Of a stretch of 64,000 nucleotides of DNA, positions 8,504 through 17,037 are shown in pieces; the first letter of the stretch is position 1, and the number at the start of each line of letters is the position of its first letter. The notes beneath the pieces are model-generated. The model was not told where the DNA came from. It did no database searches and worked only from the letters and a program-made list of their open reading frames with translations. The translations under genes and the position numbers were made by a program. Source of the stretch: JANQJA01 sp040880285 (lineage in GTDB: Bacteria; Pseudomonadota; Gammaproteobacteria; Pseudomonadales; Azotimanducaceae); assembly GCA_040880285.1 (NCBI GenBank), contig JBBDIT010000059.1, positions 1 through 64,000 of the forward strand, written 5' to 3'.

Positions 8504-9942
8504 GTTCATCGTCAAGTGTCTGGATCGTCGACGACGAACGATCCATTCGATGGGTCCTGGAGAGAGCTTTAACGCAGGATGGTCTCGGCGTCACTTGCTT
8601 CGAGGACGGCCAGGCATTGCTCAGGAACCTTGAGATCGAGCCACCGGATGTGATTGTCAGTGATATCAGGATGCCTGGGATCGACGGCCTCGATTTGTTA
8701 CAGCGAATCAAACAGGCTCATCCTGATTTACCGGTCATTATCATGACGGCTCATTCAGACCTGGACAGCGCGGTCTCTTCTATTCAGGGAGGGGCATTCG
8801 AATATCTTCCCAAACCTTTTGAAGTCGATGAGGCAGTCGCGATTGTAAGACGTGCCATCAGTCACAGTGCAAGGACCGATACCAGCACCGGTAAGGCCGG
8901 GATCGCCACCGGGGCCGGGATCGATTCAGAGATTATCGGCAAGGCACCTGCGATGCAGGAAGTATTCCGCGCAATTGGACGACTCTCCAAATCCAACGTT
9001 ACTGTCCTCATTAATGGGCAATCCGGTACCGGTAAGGAACTCGTTGCCCTCGCGCTGCACCGACATAGCCCAAGGGCCCAGGGCACATTCATTCCCTTGA
9101 ATATGGCCGCGATCCCCCACGACCTGATTGAGTCGGAATTGTTTGGTCATGAAAAAGGTGCGTTCACTGGTGCCAATCAGCAGCGCAAGGGCCGCTTCGA
9201 ACAGGCGGATGGCGGCACCTTGTTTCTGGACGAAATCGGCGACATGCCAGCAGATACCCAGACCCGGCTGTTGCGCGTCCTTTCCGACGGCGAATTCTAT
9301 CGAGTCGGGGGGCACGAGCCCCTGAAAGCCGATGTCAGGATCATCGCGGCGACTCACCAGAACCTCGAGGAGCTTGTCCAACAAAGTCGCTTCCGTGAGG
9401 ACCTGTTCCATCGCCTCAATGTCATCCGGATCCATATTCCAAGCTTGAAGGAACGGCGGGAAGATATTCCCCTACTGGCAGAATATTTCCTGCACCAGGC
9501 CGCGGTAGAACTCGGTGAAGAACCGAAAGTGCTGAAGCCGGAGACCCTCAGTTATATCGTTGACCTGCCCTGGCCAGGCAATGTGCGCCAACTTGAGAAT
9601 TTCTGTCGCTGGATCACCGTGATGGCAACGGGCCGCGAAGTCATGATCGACGACCTGCCACCGGAACTGCTGGAAGACAAGGACCAGGGCAGTGAAACAG
9701 ACAACTGGGAAAAAGCATTCCGTACCTGGTGCAGCCGCAAGCTGTCTCACCTCAAACCCGGAGACCAGGGCTTGCTTGAGATGGCAGTACCCCGGTTCGA
9801 ACGTATCGTGATAGAGGCTGCACTCAAACAAACCGGTGGTCGCAAGCGTGATGCTTCTGTCTTGCTAGGATGGGGACGCAATACCCTGACCCGCAAGATC
9901 AACGAACTCGGTATGAACGATAAAGCCTATATCGACGAATAA
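8500..9942 (+). CDS. ntrC: Nitrogen regulation response regulator NtrC
   Basis: NtrC is the sigma-54 activator of nitrogen assimilation genes. The 480-residue product has a receiver domain with phosphoacceptor Asp55 (VSDIRMPG), an AAA+ domain with Walker A GQSGTGKE (173-180) and the sigma-54-contacting GAFTGA loop (220-225), and a C-terminal Fis-type helix-turn-helix (GGRKRDASVLLGWGRNTLTR). All key residues are intact. It is coupled to ntrB by a 4-bp overlap. Likely targets seen in this window are glnA and ntrBC themselves. The 209 bp after its stop hold no feature I can name before the fimbrial genes begin. Confidence 0.97.
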   Translation: MSSSSSVWIVDDERSIRWVLERALTQDGLGVTCFEDGQALLRNLEIEPPDVIVSDIRMPGIDGLDLLQRIKQAHPDLPVIIMTAHSDLDSAVSSIQGGAFEYLPKPFEVDEAVAIVRRAISHSARTDTSTGKAGIATGAGIDSEIIGKAPAMQEVFRAIGRLSKSNVTVLINGQSGTGKELVALALHRHSPRAQGTFIPLNMAAIPHDLIESELFGHEKGAFTGANQQRKGRFEQADGGTLFLDEIGDMPADTQTRLLRVLSDGEFYRVGGHEPLKADVRIIAATHQNLEELVQQSRFREDLFHRLNVIRIHIPSLKERREDIPLLAEYFLHQAAVELGEEPKVLKPETLSYIVDLPWPGNVRQLENFCRWITVMATGREVMIDDLPPELLEDKDQGSETDNWEKAFRTWCSRKLSHLKPGDQGLLEMAVPRFERIVIEAALKQTGGRKRDASVLLGWGRNTLTRKINELGMNDKAYIDE

Positions 9943-10151
9943 CGTCGACCGGTAACGTTCACAATGAATGTGTGAACAACGACCGGCAGTACTTTCTGGA
10001 CCTTATCCGAACCTGGGACGAACGTCAGACCAGGACGGTCAATCCAAACCGCGCCACTACCCAATTTTGCAGGGTGATTTCGCAGCCCCTGACCCTTGCC
10101 TTCCGGATGAATCTGGACTTTAATCAGTCTACTGGGATCTGGAGAGTTCTG

Positions 10152-10445
10152 GTGTTAAGGCATTTTGGGCTTTTATCATCTATATTGTTTCTAGCCGCAA
10201 CTGGCACCCTGCACGCCAATGAATTGGCGAGCATTACCCTGTCCCTGTCCGTTTCCATCGAACCGGAGGTATTTGAATCGCCGGAACCCGGGTCAACTTT
10301 TGCGTCGCTTACCTGTGCCGACGCCCTGAACTCCGTCAACTATCAAGGCCAGAACCAACGACAAAATAAGTGCCAGGACGACAACACGCTTTATTCCTGG
10401 CAACGCTCCAGTGATGACCTGCTATTGACGATCGCACCCATTTAA
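10152..10445 (+). CDS. Small secreted protein of the fimbrial locus, possible minor subunit
   Basis: I do not recognise a family. The GTG at 10152 is chosen because GGAG lies 8 bp upstream and it yields a signal peptide (LRHFGLLSSILFLAATGTLHA). In-frame ATGs at 10107 and 9972 would bury that signal. The mature protein is only about 75 residues. Its start (LASITLSLSVSIE) and its end (DDLLLTIAPI) resemble the start and C-terminal strand of the other subunits here, which end LLVSPV, LYVEPI and LVVVPL. It has two Cys in the middle. It could be a shortened pilin-like subunit or a regulator of assembly. It precedes the minor pilin gene by 265 bp in the same direction. Confidence 0.5.
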   Translation: MLRHFGLLSSILFLAATGTLHANELASITLSLSVSIEPEVFESPEPGSTFASLTCADALNSVNYQGQNQRQNKCQDDNTLYSWQRSSDDLLLTIAPI

Positions 10446-10545
10446 TCGCCCCTGACCGTCACATTCAGACCTCATCCAACACCTGGCTCGCGATTAGTTA
10501 GTATTCACCAACCCTATTAGGGCTTAATAACGGCACTTTAAATAT

Positions 10546-10561
10546 CGGCATGGTTCCTGCT
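10546..10561 (+). promoter_or_regulatory. Candidate sigma-54 promoter before minor pilin gene
   Basis: CGGCATGGTTCCTGCT has GG and GC at sigma-54 spacing, with two departures from TGGCAYR-N4-TTGCW. A start near 10572 would give a leader of about 138 nt that contains the perfect hairpin at 10615-10648. I see no NtrC box nearby, so the activator is unknown. Confidence 0.45.
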
Positions 10562-10614
10562 TTACATAGCTTGTATTGTTTCTGCGTGCAAATCGCATCT
10601 GCATTAACATGCCC

Positions 10615-10648
10615 GGCGCCAGATAGTCTCTCTCCACTATCTGGCGCC
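10615..10648 (+). repeat. Perfect 13-bp inverted repeat in the fimbrial leader
   Basis: GGCGCCAGATAGT and ACTATCTGGCGCC flank an 8-nt loop CTCTCTCC. The stem is perfect, but no T-run follows, so it is not a standard terminator. It ends 62 bp upstream of the minor pilin ATG and could act as a leader RNA structure or a protein-binding site. Confidence 0.8.
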
Positions 10649-10710
10649 ACTATGTTATCGATTTTAACCACACAGGTCGTATGCTGAACGGTCATCATTA
10701 CGGGTCATAA

Positions 10711-11232
10711 ATGAAATTCAGAGCCTATTTTGCAATTTGCCTGCTCTCAGTCGCCCTTCCGGCAATGGCCGCAGAAGAAGGCAAACTGGACGATACGTCT
10801 GAATCGCGACTTTCAATCTCGCTCGCAATCTATTCCAATATAGAAATCAACACCGACACTGATATCTCTATCAATGTAACGGACCGTAGTGTGGATGCCA
10901 GCTTCGTACAACCTTTCTGCGTTCAGGGCCGGTCATCCGATAAATATACGCTCATGGCACCGGGCACCTCGGAAGATGGCACAGCCTTCGTACTCGAAAA
11001 CCAGGAACGCGAAGTGCTGCCTTATTACCTGTTCTATAGCGGCAACCCGAATACTGCCGATTTCGAACCACTCCTACCAGGCATTGCTTCCGGGCCTTAT
11101 GATTTGCTGCCAAGAAATACAACCTGCGACGGACAAACCACGTTTCAGATAAACCTGAAGTCACGGAATCTTGAGCAAGCCGGCTCAGGTCTATTTAGCG
11201 GCTCGCTGACATTGTTGGTATCGCCCGTCTAA
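10711..11232 (+). CDS. Chaperone-usher fimbrial minor subunit
   Basis: The 173-residue product starts with a signal peptide (cleavage near AMAAEE). The mature part has the layout of the major pilin at 15804-16337: a paired-Cys immunoglobulin-like fold with FCVQGRSSDKYTLMAPG, a second Cys in TCDGQTTFQINL, and a C-terminal strand SLTLLVSPV. The aromatic and hydrophobic strand near residue 25 (LSISLAIY) may serve as the donor strand. The stop overlaps by one base an in-frame ATG of the chaperone gene, so it belongs to the chaperone-usher operon. It is named a subunit from these similarities; its place in the fibre is not known. Confidence 0.7.
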   Translation: MKFRAYFAICLLSVALPAMAAEEGKLDDTSESRLSISLAIYSNIEINTDTDISINVTDRSVDASFVQPFCVQGRSSDKYTLMAPGTSEDGTAFVLENQEREVLPYYLFYSGNPNTADFEPLLPGIASGPYDLLPRNTTCDGQTTFQINLKSRNLEQAGSGLFSGSLTLLVSPV

Positions 11233-11285
11233 TGGGTAACACACTGCTTGTGATACACTCCTCAAAAAAATCGGTATGGAACAGA

Positions 11286-11987
11286 ATGGAACAAAACACT
11301 GCCAGGCAAGTCATTCGAAGTCTTCTGATCGCCACGCTATTGTTTGCAGCCAGCGGCACAGCTGCCGACATGTATGTCGATCGCTCAATTGTCATCTTTG
11401 AACCGGATGCCGGCCCTAACCAGGACGTGAAAATCTCCAATACGGGAGACGACGTCATGTATATAGAAGTCGAAGTGCTGGCCGTTAAAAACCCTGGCAC
11501 TCCCGATGAAGAACGCATCGCAATTGCGGACCCGAGAGAGCTCAAACTTCTGGCGACGCCCAGCAAACTGATCATTCCCGCCGGCGGACAGAAATTAATT
11601 CGGATCGTGAACCTTCAATCCAGTAATGACAGTGAGCGGGTGTATCGAATCAATGTCACACCCATCGTTCCACCTCTTGAAGAAGAGACCAGCCAGTTAC
11701 GCATTGTGGTTGCATACCAGATCCTGACGATAATTCAGCCCAGCACACCTGAGTCCACCCTCGAGGTAGGGCGGCAGGGCAACAAGATCACGTTTTCCAA
11801 CAATGGCAATACAAATATTTTGTTGAGCGAGGGCAGACAATGTAACCCTGGGACCTCTGAGTGCGAGGAATTGGCGAGCAGGCGACTGTACGCCGGCAAC
11901 ACCTGGACGCTGGATCTGCCGTTCGACGCGCCCGTTTCTTACTCGGCCCGAAGTTTTGACGGCATCAAGAATGAAGTCTTTCGATAG
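11286..11987 (+). CDS. Periplasmic fimbrial chaperone
   Basis: Fimbrial chaperones cap subunits in the periplasm and pass them to the usher. The ATG at 11286 (MEQNTARQVIRSLL) gives a signal peptide ending near SGTAAD; an upstream ATG at 11232 overlaps the previous stop and would add 18 residues. The product has the PapD-type N-terminal strand pattern (YVDRSIVIFEPD), the long loop region RELKLLATPSKLIIPAGGQKLIRIV and a second beta domain ending EVFR. The usual G1 strand pattern of alternating hydrophobic residues occurs in RVYRINVTPI. It lies directly before the usher gene. Divergent sequence suggests the CS1-like (alpha) class rather than the PapD class; this is inferred. Confidence 0.8.
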   Translation: MEQNTARQVIRSLLIATLLFAASGTAADMYVDRSIVIFEPDAGPNQDVKISNTGDDVMYIEVEVLAVKNPGTPDEERIAIADPRELKLLATPSKLIIPAGGQKLIRIVNLQSSNDSERVYRINVTPIVPPLEEETSQLRIVVAYQILTIIQPSTPESTLEVGRQGNKITFSNNGNTNILLSEGRQCNPGTSECEELASRRLYAGNTWTLDLPFDAPVSYSARSFDGIKNEVFR

Positions 11988-12098
11988 GGCGTGTACCTGC
12001 AACGGGAATTATCGGGTGGACACTTTATTCTGACAGACAAATAAGAAATGCGCCCATCAACCCATTGGTCGCCAATACGCCAATCGAAATCTCTCACC

Positions 12099-14693
12099 AT
12101 GTTCAAAGCTGCTTTCAGCCTGGCCCTACTCATCTGTTGCAAATCAGCGCTAGCAGAAACCACCTGGGTACTGGGCAGCTACCAGCGGCTATCCGCAACC
12201 AACACCGATAACTGGCTACTTGAGTGGCATGCTCCTTCGACAACGACACTTCGTCGCGATGATTCACCGCCTTCGAAGGCCGAGATACAGCGTTTGTTGA
12301 CGCCACAACCAACCGGCACCGCACCTGCTGATGTGGTCGTTGTCTCTTCGAATCCCGAGAAAGAGTCATCGACAAAGAGCAGAAAAAAATCGAACTTCGT
12401 ACCACCTGGCTTTGAAGACCTGTTGGAACCACAAACAACCCTGGTGGATGTCTACTATGGCGGGGCTTATATAACTTCCTCATCCGCGACATTCACGCCG
12501 ACCTACATTACATTCCTGTCGCCCGCCGAGGTAGTCATGAAAGTGCCCGATGTGCTCGAACCTGACCTGGTAGAGAAGGTTCTTGCCACGGAGATGCCGA
12601 CGAACACAGCATTTGCCTGTATCAAGTCAAACCAGTCCGATTGCGGAAAAGTCGAGACAGACAACGTCGATGTCATCTTTGACGAAGGTCGCTTCAGGGT
12701 AGACTTGTTTATTGCACCTGACCTGCTTGCTGTGCGCCCTGCTTCGGCAGACAAATTTTTGCCGCCGTCAAGTTCAGGCTTATCCATGCTGAATGTGACA
12801 TCAGCCACTGTCAACGGCCAGGAAGGTTCAACAAGCAACTACAATATCGGAAATTCGACAACCATTGCGCTTAAGGAAACACGACTCGTTGGTGTGAGCA
12901 ATTTCACCAAAACTGAGGATCTTACATTTGATACCCTGGCGCTACAGCGTGAGATTAACGGCCAACTGACTCAGGCAGGCATCTTTCGCGCTAACGCCGG
13001 TAACCTTTTATTCCTCCGCCAGGCTGACTTTGCTGGCATAAGCATTGCCAGCTCACTCAATACTCGAACAGATCTCGACCAGTCCTCCGGTAATGACCTG
13101 CAAGTGTTTCTGGATACGAGGTCACGAGTCGACATTCTAAAGGACGGACGCCTTGTCAGCACCGCGACCTATGAAACCGGTAACCAGATTCTCGATACAT
13201 CACAATTGCCCGATGGCGCCTATGAGATCGTTATCCGTATCAGGGACAATGCCGGGGGCTTCAGCGAGGAAACTCGCTTCTACGTCAAGACTAATCGCCT
13301 GCCACCGCTGGACCAGAGCCTTTATTTTTTTGATGCAGGTGAGCGGGTCGAGAAACGAGCCGATGAAATCTTGCCCCGCAGCACAGGCGAGGAGTTTGTC
13401 AGAGCTGGAATAGCAAGGCGAATCACTCCAAATTTCGGAGGTGAATTCGGGATATCCGCAACCAGGCAAGATCATCTGCTGGAGAGCGGCGTGTTCAGAT
13501 TAGGACGCTTTTATGACGCAAGAATGAACTATGCACTCGGCAGCGATGATAGCCATGGCGCAAGCATCAATGCAAGAGCGCGCATCGGCGTGGCTACCTT
13601 AAGCACCAATGCACGAAGGACCTGGACTAATGATGCCGATTCCGTATTGGGGCCGGAGTTAACCCAGGCAACACTTAATCTCACGATTCCAATCGGCCGC
13701 GCGACATTTAATGTAACGTCCAGATACAACAAGCGCGACACGGGCACGGACAAAAACCTCGGCCTCAGGCTGGATTTTCCAACGCTCAACTTTGGCAGCC
13801 AGGTATTTGATACAAGCATTCAGTATACCGAGAACAACGACGATACCCTGGTACTGATCACCGCCCGGTTATCCTTTCGTCATGGTAGATGGCAGCATCA
13901 GGCAAGAACCCAATACTATGAAGACAGGCTGGAGGGCGACCATAATAGCAATGGCTTCATCGGCAACCTGTCCTCGAACTGGCAGGATGGCGACAAGTAT
14001 TTAAGCGATATCAGCATGACCATGCGTGCCGTAGAAGAGAGAACAGATCGCACGCTGGAGAGCCAGTTCGACTATGCTTCTGATCTCGGAAGGGCGAATC
14101 TGGAAGCCGTTTATTCACAACAAAATGAACGCCTGGGCTATGGCGGCAGTGTCTTCACCAGCATCATTGCAAATGCCGATACCCTGGCATTGGGTGGTAA
14201 GCAGCAAGCACAATCAGCGATCGTCCTCGATATCGATGGCCAGGCCACGGACGCTTACTTCGACGTCCTCGTGAACAATTCCCCCAAAACCAACGCAAAG
14301 ATCGGATCCAGGACAATTGTCGGGCTTGCACCCTATGATACCTATCATGTCGAATTAAAGCCCCGCGGTAATTCCCTCGTAAATTTCGACAACGCGCGGC
14401 GCTCGGCAACCTTGTATCCCGGCAACGTGGTGACCATGGGTTGGAAAACCACCCGGGTGCTGGTCGCCTTTGGCCAGATCAGTGATGCGAAGGGCTCGCC
14501 GATCCCAAATGCAGTTATAGACGGGGTCCTCGGGCTCGCAACCACCGATGAGTTTGGATTCTTCCAGGCTGAAATCGAATCCGGTACCCGCGCCTTCCGG
14601 GTCAGGACCAGACAAAGTGAATGTGAAGTTACCCTGCCTGCCTTCGATACGACGGAACTGGTGGTTATGTTAAACGAGCTTACCTGTCGCTAG
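12099..14693 (+). CDS. Outer-membrane fimbrial usher, CS1/CooC-like
   Basis: The usher is the outer-membrane pore and assembly platform for chaperone-bound subunits. The ATG at 12099 gives a signal peptide (FKAAFSLALLICCKSALA). An in-frame ATG at 12048 would add 17 residues. The rest, about 864 residues, has an N-terminal periplasmic domain, a plug-like region (GRLVSTATYETGNQILDTSQLPDGAYEIVIRIRD is spread over about residues 360-395), a long beta-barrel of alternating polar and aromatic strands, and a C-terminal carboxypeptidase-regulatory-like domain (DAKGSPIPNAVIDG) ending with paired Cys. The size and C-terminal domain fit CS1-type (alpha) ushers. Its stop lies 10 bp from the stop of the convergent two-domain subunit gene. 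Confidence 0.85.
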   Translation: MFKAAFSLALLICCKSALAETTWVLGSYQRLSATNTDNWLLEWHAPSTTTLRRDDSPPSKAEIQRLLTPQPTGTAPADVVVVSSNPEKESSTKSRKKSNFVPPGFEDLLEPQTTLVDVYYGGAYITSSSATFTPTYITFLSPAEVVMKVPDVLEPDLVEKVLATEMPTNTAFACIKSNQSDCGKVETDNVDVIFDEGRFRVDLFIAPDLLAVRPASADKFLPPSSSGLSMLNVTSATVNGQEGSTSNYNIGNSTTIALKETRLVGVSNFTKTEDLTFDTLALQREINGQLTQAGIFRANAGNLLFLRQADFAGISIASSLNTRTDLDQSSGNDLQVFLDTRSRVDILKDGRLVSTATYETGNQILDTSQLPDGAYEIVIRIRDNAGGFSEETRFYVKTNRLPPLDQSLYFFDAGERVEKRADEILPRSTGEEFVRAGIARRITPNFGGEFGISATRQDHLLESGVFRLGRFYDARMNYALGSDDSHGASINARARIGVATLSTNARRTWTNDADSVLGPELTQATLNLTIPIGRATFNVTSRYNKRDTGTDKNLGLRLDFPTLNFGSQVFDTSIQYTENNDDTLVLITARLSFRHGRWQHQARTQYYEDRLEGDHNSNGFIGNLSSNWQDGDKYLSDISMTMRAVEERTDRTLESQFDYASDLGRANLEAVYSQQNERLGYGGSVFTSIIANADTLALGGKQQAQSAIVLDIDGQATDAYFDVLVNNSPKTNAKIGSRTIVGLAPYDTYHVELKPRGNSLVNFDNARRSATLYPGNVVTMGWKTTRVLVAFGQISDAKGSPIPNAVIDGVLGLATTDEFGFFQAEIESGTRAFRVRTRQSECEVTLPAFDTTELVVMLNELTCR

Positions 14694-14703
14694 CGCATCT
14701 TGC

Positions 14704-15717
14704 CTAGAGCGGAACCACTACCAGGGTAATTGTATCTGAATAGATGTTGTTTGCCGCCGCCCCCAGATCTGCGGCCAACAAGGTGACACTGAGTTTGGCG
14801 TTATCTATCCCACCACAATCCACGACACTGTTATTGCCATTGCCAGTGAGTGACGCAGTGCCTACCAACACGCCACCACCAGGTGATACATCGTCTTTAA
14901 ATCGTAATTGGTACGGAATGGATACGGTGGCACCAGGGTTGCTCAGGTAAAAGTTGCCACCACCGTCCTGGCCCGGGGAACTGATGCTGAGCTCGTATGC
15001 AGCATCAGTTGTATTGCTGTACACGCAGAATCCTTCCTCAGCCACCAAGTCGCCAGTGCCATCCCAGACCCCGAGGTCTATATTCGACAGCCCGGACACC
15101 TGTGCAGCCGTCGATACACTGATCCGCATGAAAAAGTCCGTGGTAGCAGAAGCGGTACCGGAGCTGCCTCCTATTACGCCCGCCCTGAAGTCTGTACGAT
15201 AAGTTCCGGCTCTCGCTTTCTCCAGTTCTGCTTGTGTCAAAGTCATCCGGAGCTCAGAGTTATCGCCAGATTTACAGAGTCGGAACTGCCCATCGTGCAG
15301 GTGAGTGTCATAAATATTGTCTGACAGCGTCTCAAATGTAGACGGCGTCTTTACGTCCCGATGTTCGAATTGAACGGCAATTCTCGCGTTGCCCGTATTC
15401 GTGTCGTCTCCATCAAGATAAAGGTAATGTCCAGCGGGTGTGGCCAGTTGTGTCACCTTGAACTGGTAGGGCAGGTGCACTGCTGGTGGCGTAACCGCCG
15501 GTGGTGGGTCATCGTAGGGGTTATCGTAATTGGAAGAGGATGCACAGGAGATGATGGTCACAGACTGGGCGCCATCACCTATCGCCCAGTTACCGAAGTT
15601 CTGGTTTTGAATCCTGCCGATAGCAACGTGATCAGCTTCTTTGGCTTGCACCATGGAAGCTGATATCGTCAGGCTAAAAAGCAAAACCTGGGTAATGCGC
15701 GTACAGGGCCACAACAT
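14704..15717 (-). CDS. Two-domain fimbrial tip or minor subunit
   Basis: The 337-residue product starts with a signal peptide (cleavage near MVQAKE). It contains two pilin-like domains. The second (about residues 205-337) aligns with the major pilin: VSGLSNIDLGVWDGTGDL, a Cys in GFCVY, CGGIDNAKLSVTLLAADL, and the C-terminal strand TITLVVVPL. The first (about 25-200) shows the same order, with FGNWAIGDGAQS, IPYQ-like LPYQFKV, and FRLCKSGDNSELRMTLTQAEL. A tandem pilin domain pair is typical of tip adhesins with a receptor-binding domain followed by a pilin domain. It is transcribed leftward after the major pilin, 86 bp away, and has a good ribosome site (GGAG). Adhesive function is inferred. 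Confidence 0.72.
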   Translation of the reverse strand: MLWPCTRITQVLLFSLTISASMVQAKEADHVAIGRIQNQNFGNWAIGDGAQSVTIISCASSSNYDNPYDDPPPAVTPPAVHLPYQFKVTQLATPAGHYLYLDGDDTNTGNARIAVQFEHRDVKTPSTFETLSDNIYDTHLHDGQFRLCKSGDNSELRMTLTQAELEKARAGTYRTDFRAGVIGGSSGTASATTDFFMRISVSTAAQVSGLSNIDLGVWDGTGDLVAEEGFCVYSNTTDAAYELSISSPGQDGGGNFYLSNPGATVSIPYQLRFKDDVSPGGGVLVGTASLTGNGNNSVVDCGGIDNAKLSVTLLAADLGAAANNIYSDTITLVVVPL

Positions 15718-15803
15718 CCTAACTCCGGGTCCTTGTTGGTTGCCACAGTATCTGTGAATTGACGACTTCTGGCCAGCAGCAACTGGTCACCACCAGCTTC
15801 TGG

Positions 15804-16337
15804 TTAGATAGGTTCAACGTAAAGGGTGACGGTTGCTTGATAGTCGTTACCGGTCGATGCGGCCTGAAGCGCGGTCTCAGCAAATGTAACTTCAAGTTCG
15901 GCATTGTCACCACCACCACAGGTCAGGGACGAACTACCCGTCAGGGCGACCGCCGTTGGGGTGTTGTAAGTCAATGCTTCGCCGTTTGACGCGTCCAGAT
16001 CGTCGTCAATCTTTGCAGTAAAGGCGATATCATCACCAGTGCTCACCGAACTGACCAGGAAAGAACCCGTGTCAGTTGTAAGGGTCATCTGATAGTCATC
16101 ACCACCGCTGCGGTAGACACAGAATTGGCTGGTGCCAGCGAGGTCGCCAGAGCCACCCCATGCGCCAAGCGCGATGTCTTCGACGCCGCTGATTTGGACG
16201 CGATCGGCAATTTCAAGCGAGACGTCAGTTGTACCAGTAGAATCAACACCCAGTGCGCCTTGAGTCGCAGCCATGGCTTGACCCGTTGACATTGCAGCGG
16301 CGAATGCGAATCCAGTGACCATTTTGTTCAGTTTCAT
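15804..16337 (-). CDS. Major fimbrial subunit (pilin)
   Basis: The start at 16337 (MKLNKMVTGFAFAAAMSTG) is preceded by GAGGA and gives a signal peptide ending QAMAAT. An upstream in-frame ATG at 16445 would add 36 residues rich in hydrophobics and is unlikely. The mature pilin is about 155 residues. It has the landmarks VQISGVEDIALGAWGGSGDL, FCVYRSGGDDYQMTL and LTCGGGDNAELEVTF, with one disulfide expected, and a C-terminal strand ATVTLYVEPI. It is the shortest and most regular subunit at the head of a separate leftward transcript, which suggests the major shaft protein. A sigma-54-like promoter at 16383-16398 lies upstream. Confidence 0.75.
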   Translation of the reverse strand: MKLNKMVTGFAFAAAMSTGQAMAATQGALGVDSTGTTDVSLEIADRVQISGVEDIALGAWGGSGDLAGTSQFCVYRSGGDDYQMTLTTDTGSFLVSSVSTGDDIAFTAKIDDDLDASNGEALTYNTPTAVALTGSSSLTCGGGDNAELEVTFAETALQAASTGNDYQATVTLYVEPI

Positions 16338-16382
16338 TCTGTAGTCCTCAGTGGTGTAAATTGTGACGCTGATGTACTTAAA

Positions 16383-16398
16383 TACAAACGCCGTGCCA
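16383..16398 (-). promoter_or_regulatory. Candidate sigma-54 promoter of the major pilin
   Basis: On the minus strand the sequence is TGGCACGGCGTTTGTA, preceded by T. The -24 part is a perfect YTGGCACG, but the -12 element is GT instead of GC. A start near 16371 would give a 34-nt leader. Between this and trmL, TGACG and CGTCA form a 24-bp spaced palindrome at 16520-16543 that could be an operator. Confidence 0.42.
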
Positions 16399-16566
16399 AC
16401 TTTCCAAACAGGCGCTAAGAATGATATTTTTACGTTATTTTTCAATTAGTTATATTTATACAGCCAGGCGATCGTCGGCACCAGTGGGCCGTGCATATTG
16501 CAGCGCACAATTGACGTTTTGTGACGTAATGCACACTTTGCGTCAGGTTTCCCGGAGGCTGGTGAC

Positions 16567-17031
16567 GTGATCTCCATCGCCCTCTACGAACCTGAAATCC
16601 CACCCAATACGGGCAATATCATTCGGTTGTGCGCCAACACGGGGGCACAGCTATACCTGATCGAGCCGCTGGGGTTTCAACTCGATGACAGACGTCTCCG
16701 CCGGGCGGGCCTCGACTACCATGAGTGGGCTAACGTGCAGACGTTTGGCTCTCTGGAGAAATTATTGCGAAATCAGCAGTTTGGACGTGTCTTCGGGGTT
16801 ACAACCAAAGGCGAGGTTGCCTACACAGACGTGCGTTATCAAACCGATGATCTCTTGCTATTTGGCCCGGAGACACGTGGCTTGCCCGATACCATCCGTC
16901 AGGCCCTGCCGGATGACCACCTTTTACGGATACCCATGCAGCCGACATCTCGTAGCCTGAACCTGGCAAACGCGGTATCAATCCTGGTTTATGAGGCGTG
17001 GCGACAACACAAATTTGCTGGCGCCTGCTGA
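16567..17031 (+). CDS. trmL: tRNA (cytidine/uridine-34 2'-O)-methyltransferase TrmL
   Basis: TrmL methylates the wobble ribose of leucine tRNAs using S-adenosylmethionine. The 154-residue product is typical of this short SPOUT enzyme: PNTGNIIRLCANTGA at about residues 13-27, LLLFGPETRGLP near 98 and RSLNLANAVSILVYEAWRQ near the C-terminus, which together form the trefoil-knot SAM site. The start is a GTG at 16567 with GGAGG upstream. It is convergent with secB with only 6 bp between stops. Its place after ntrC, interrupted here by the fimbrial locus, matches the backbone order. Confidence 0.95.
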   Translation: MISIALYEPEIPPNTGNIIRLCANTGAQLYLIEPLGFQLDDRRLRRAGLDYHEWANVQTFGSLEKLLRNQQFGRVFGVTTKGEVAYTDVRYQTDDLLLFGPETRGLPDTIRQALPDDHLLRIPMQPTSRSLNLANAVSILVYEAWRQHKFAGAC

Positions 17032-17037
17032 CGGGCA

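Noticed and set aside
10615..10648. Rho-independent terminator
   Set aside because: The stem is strong, but the following bases (ACTATGTTATCG) contain no T-run.
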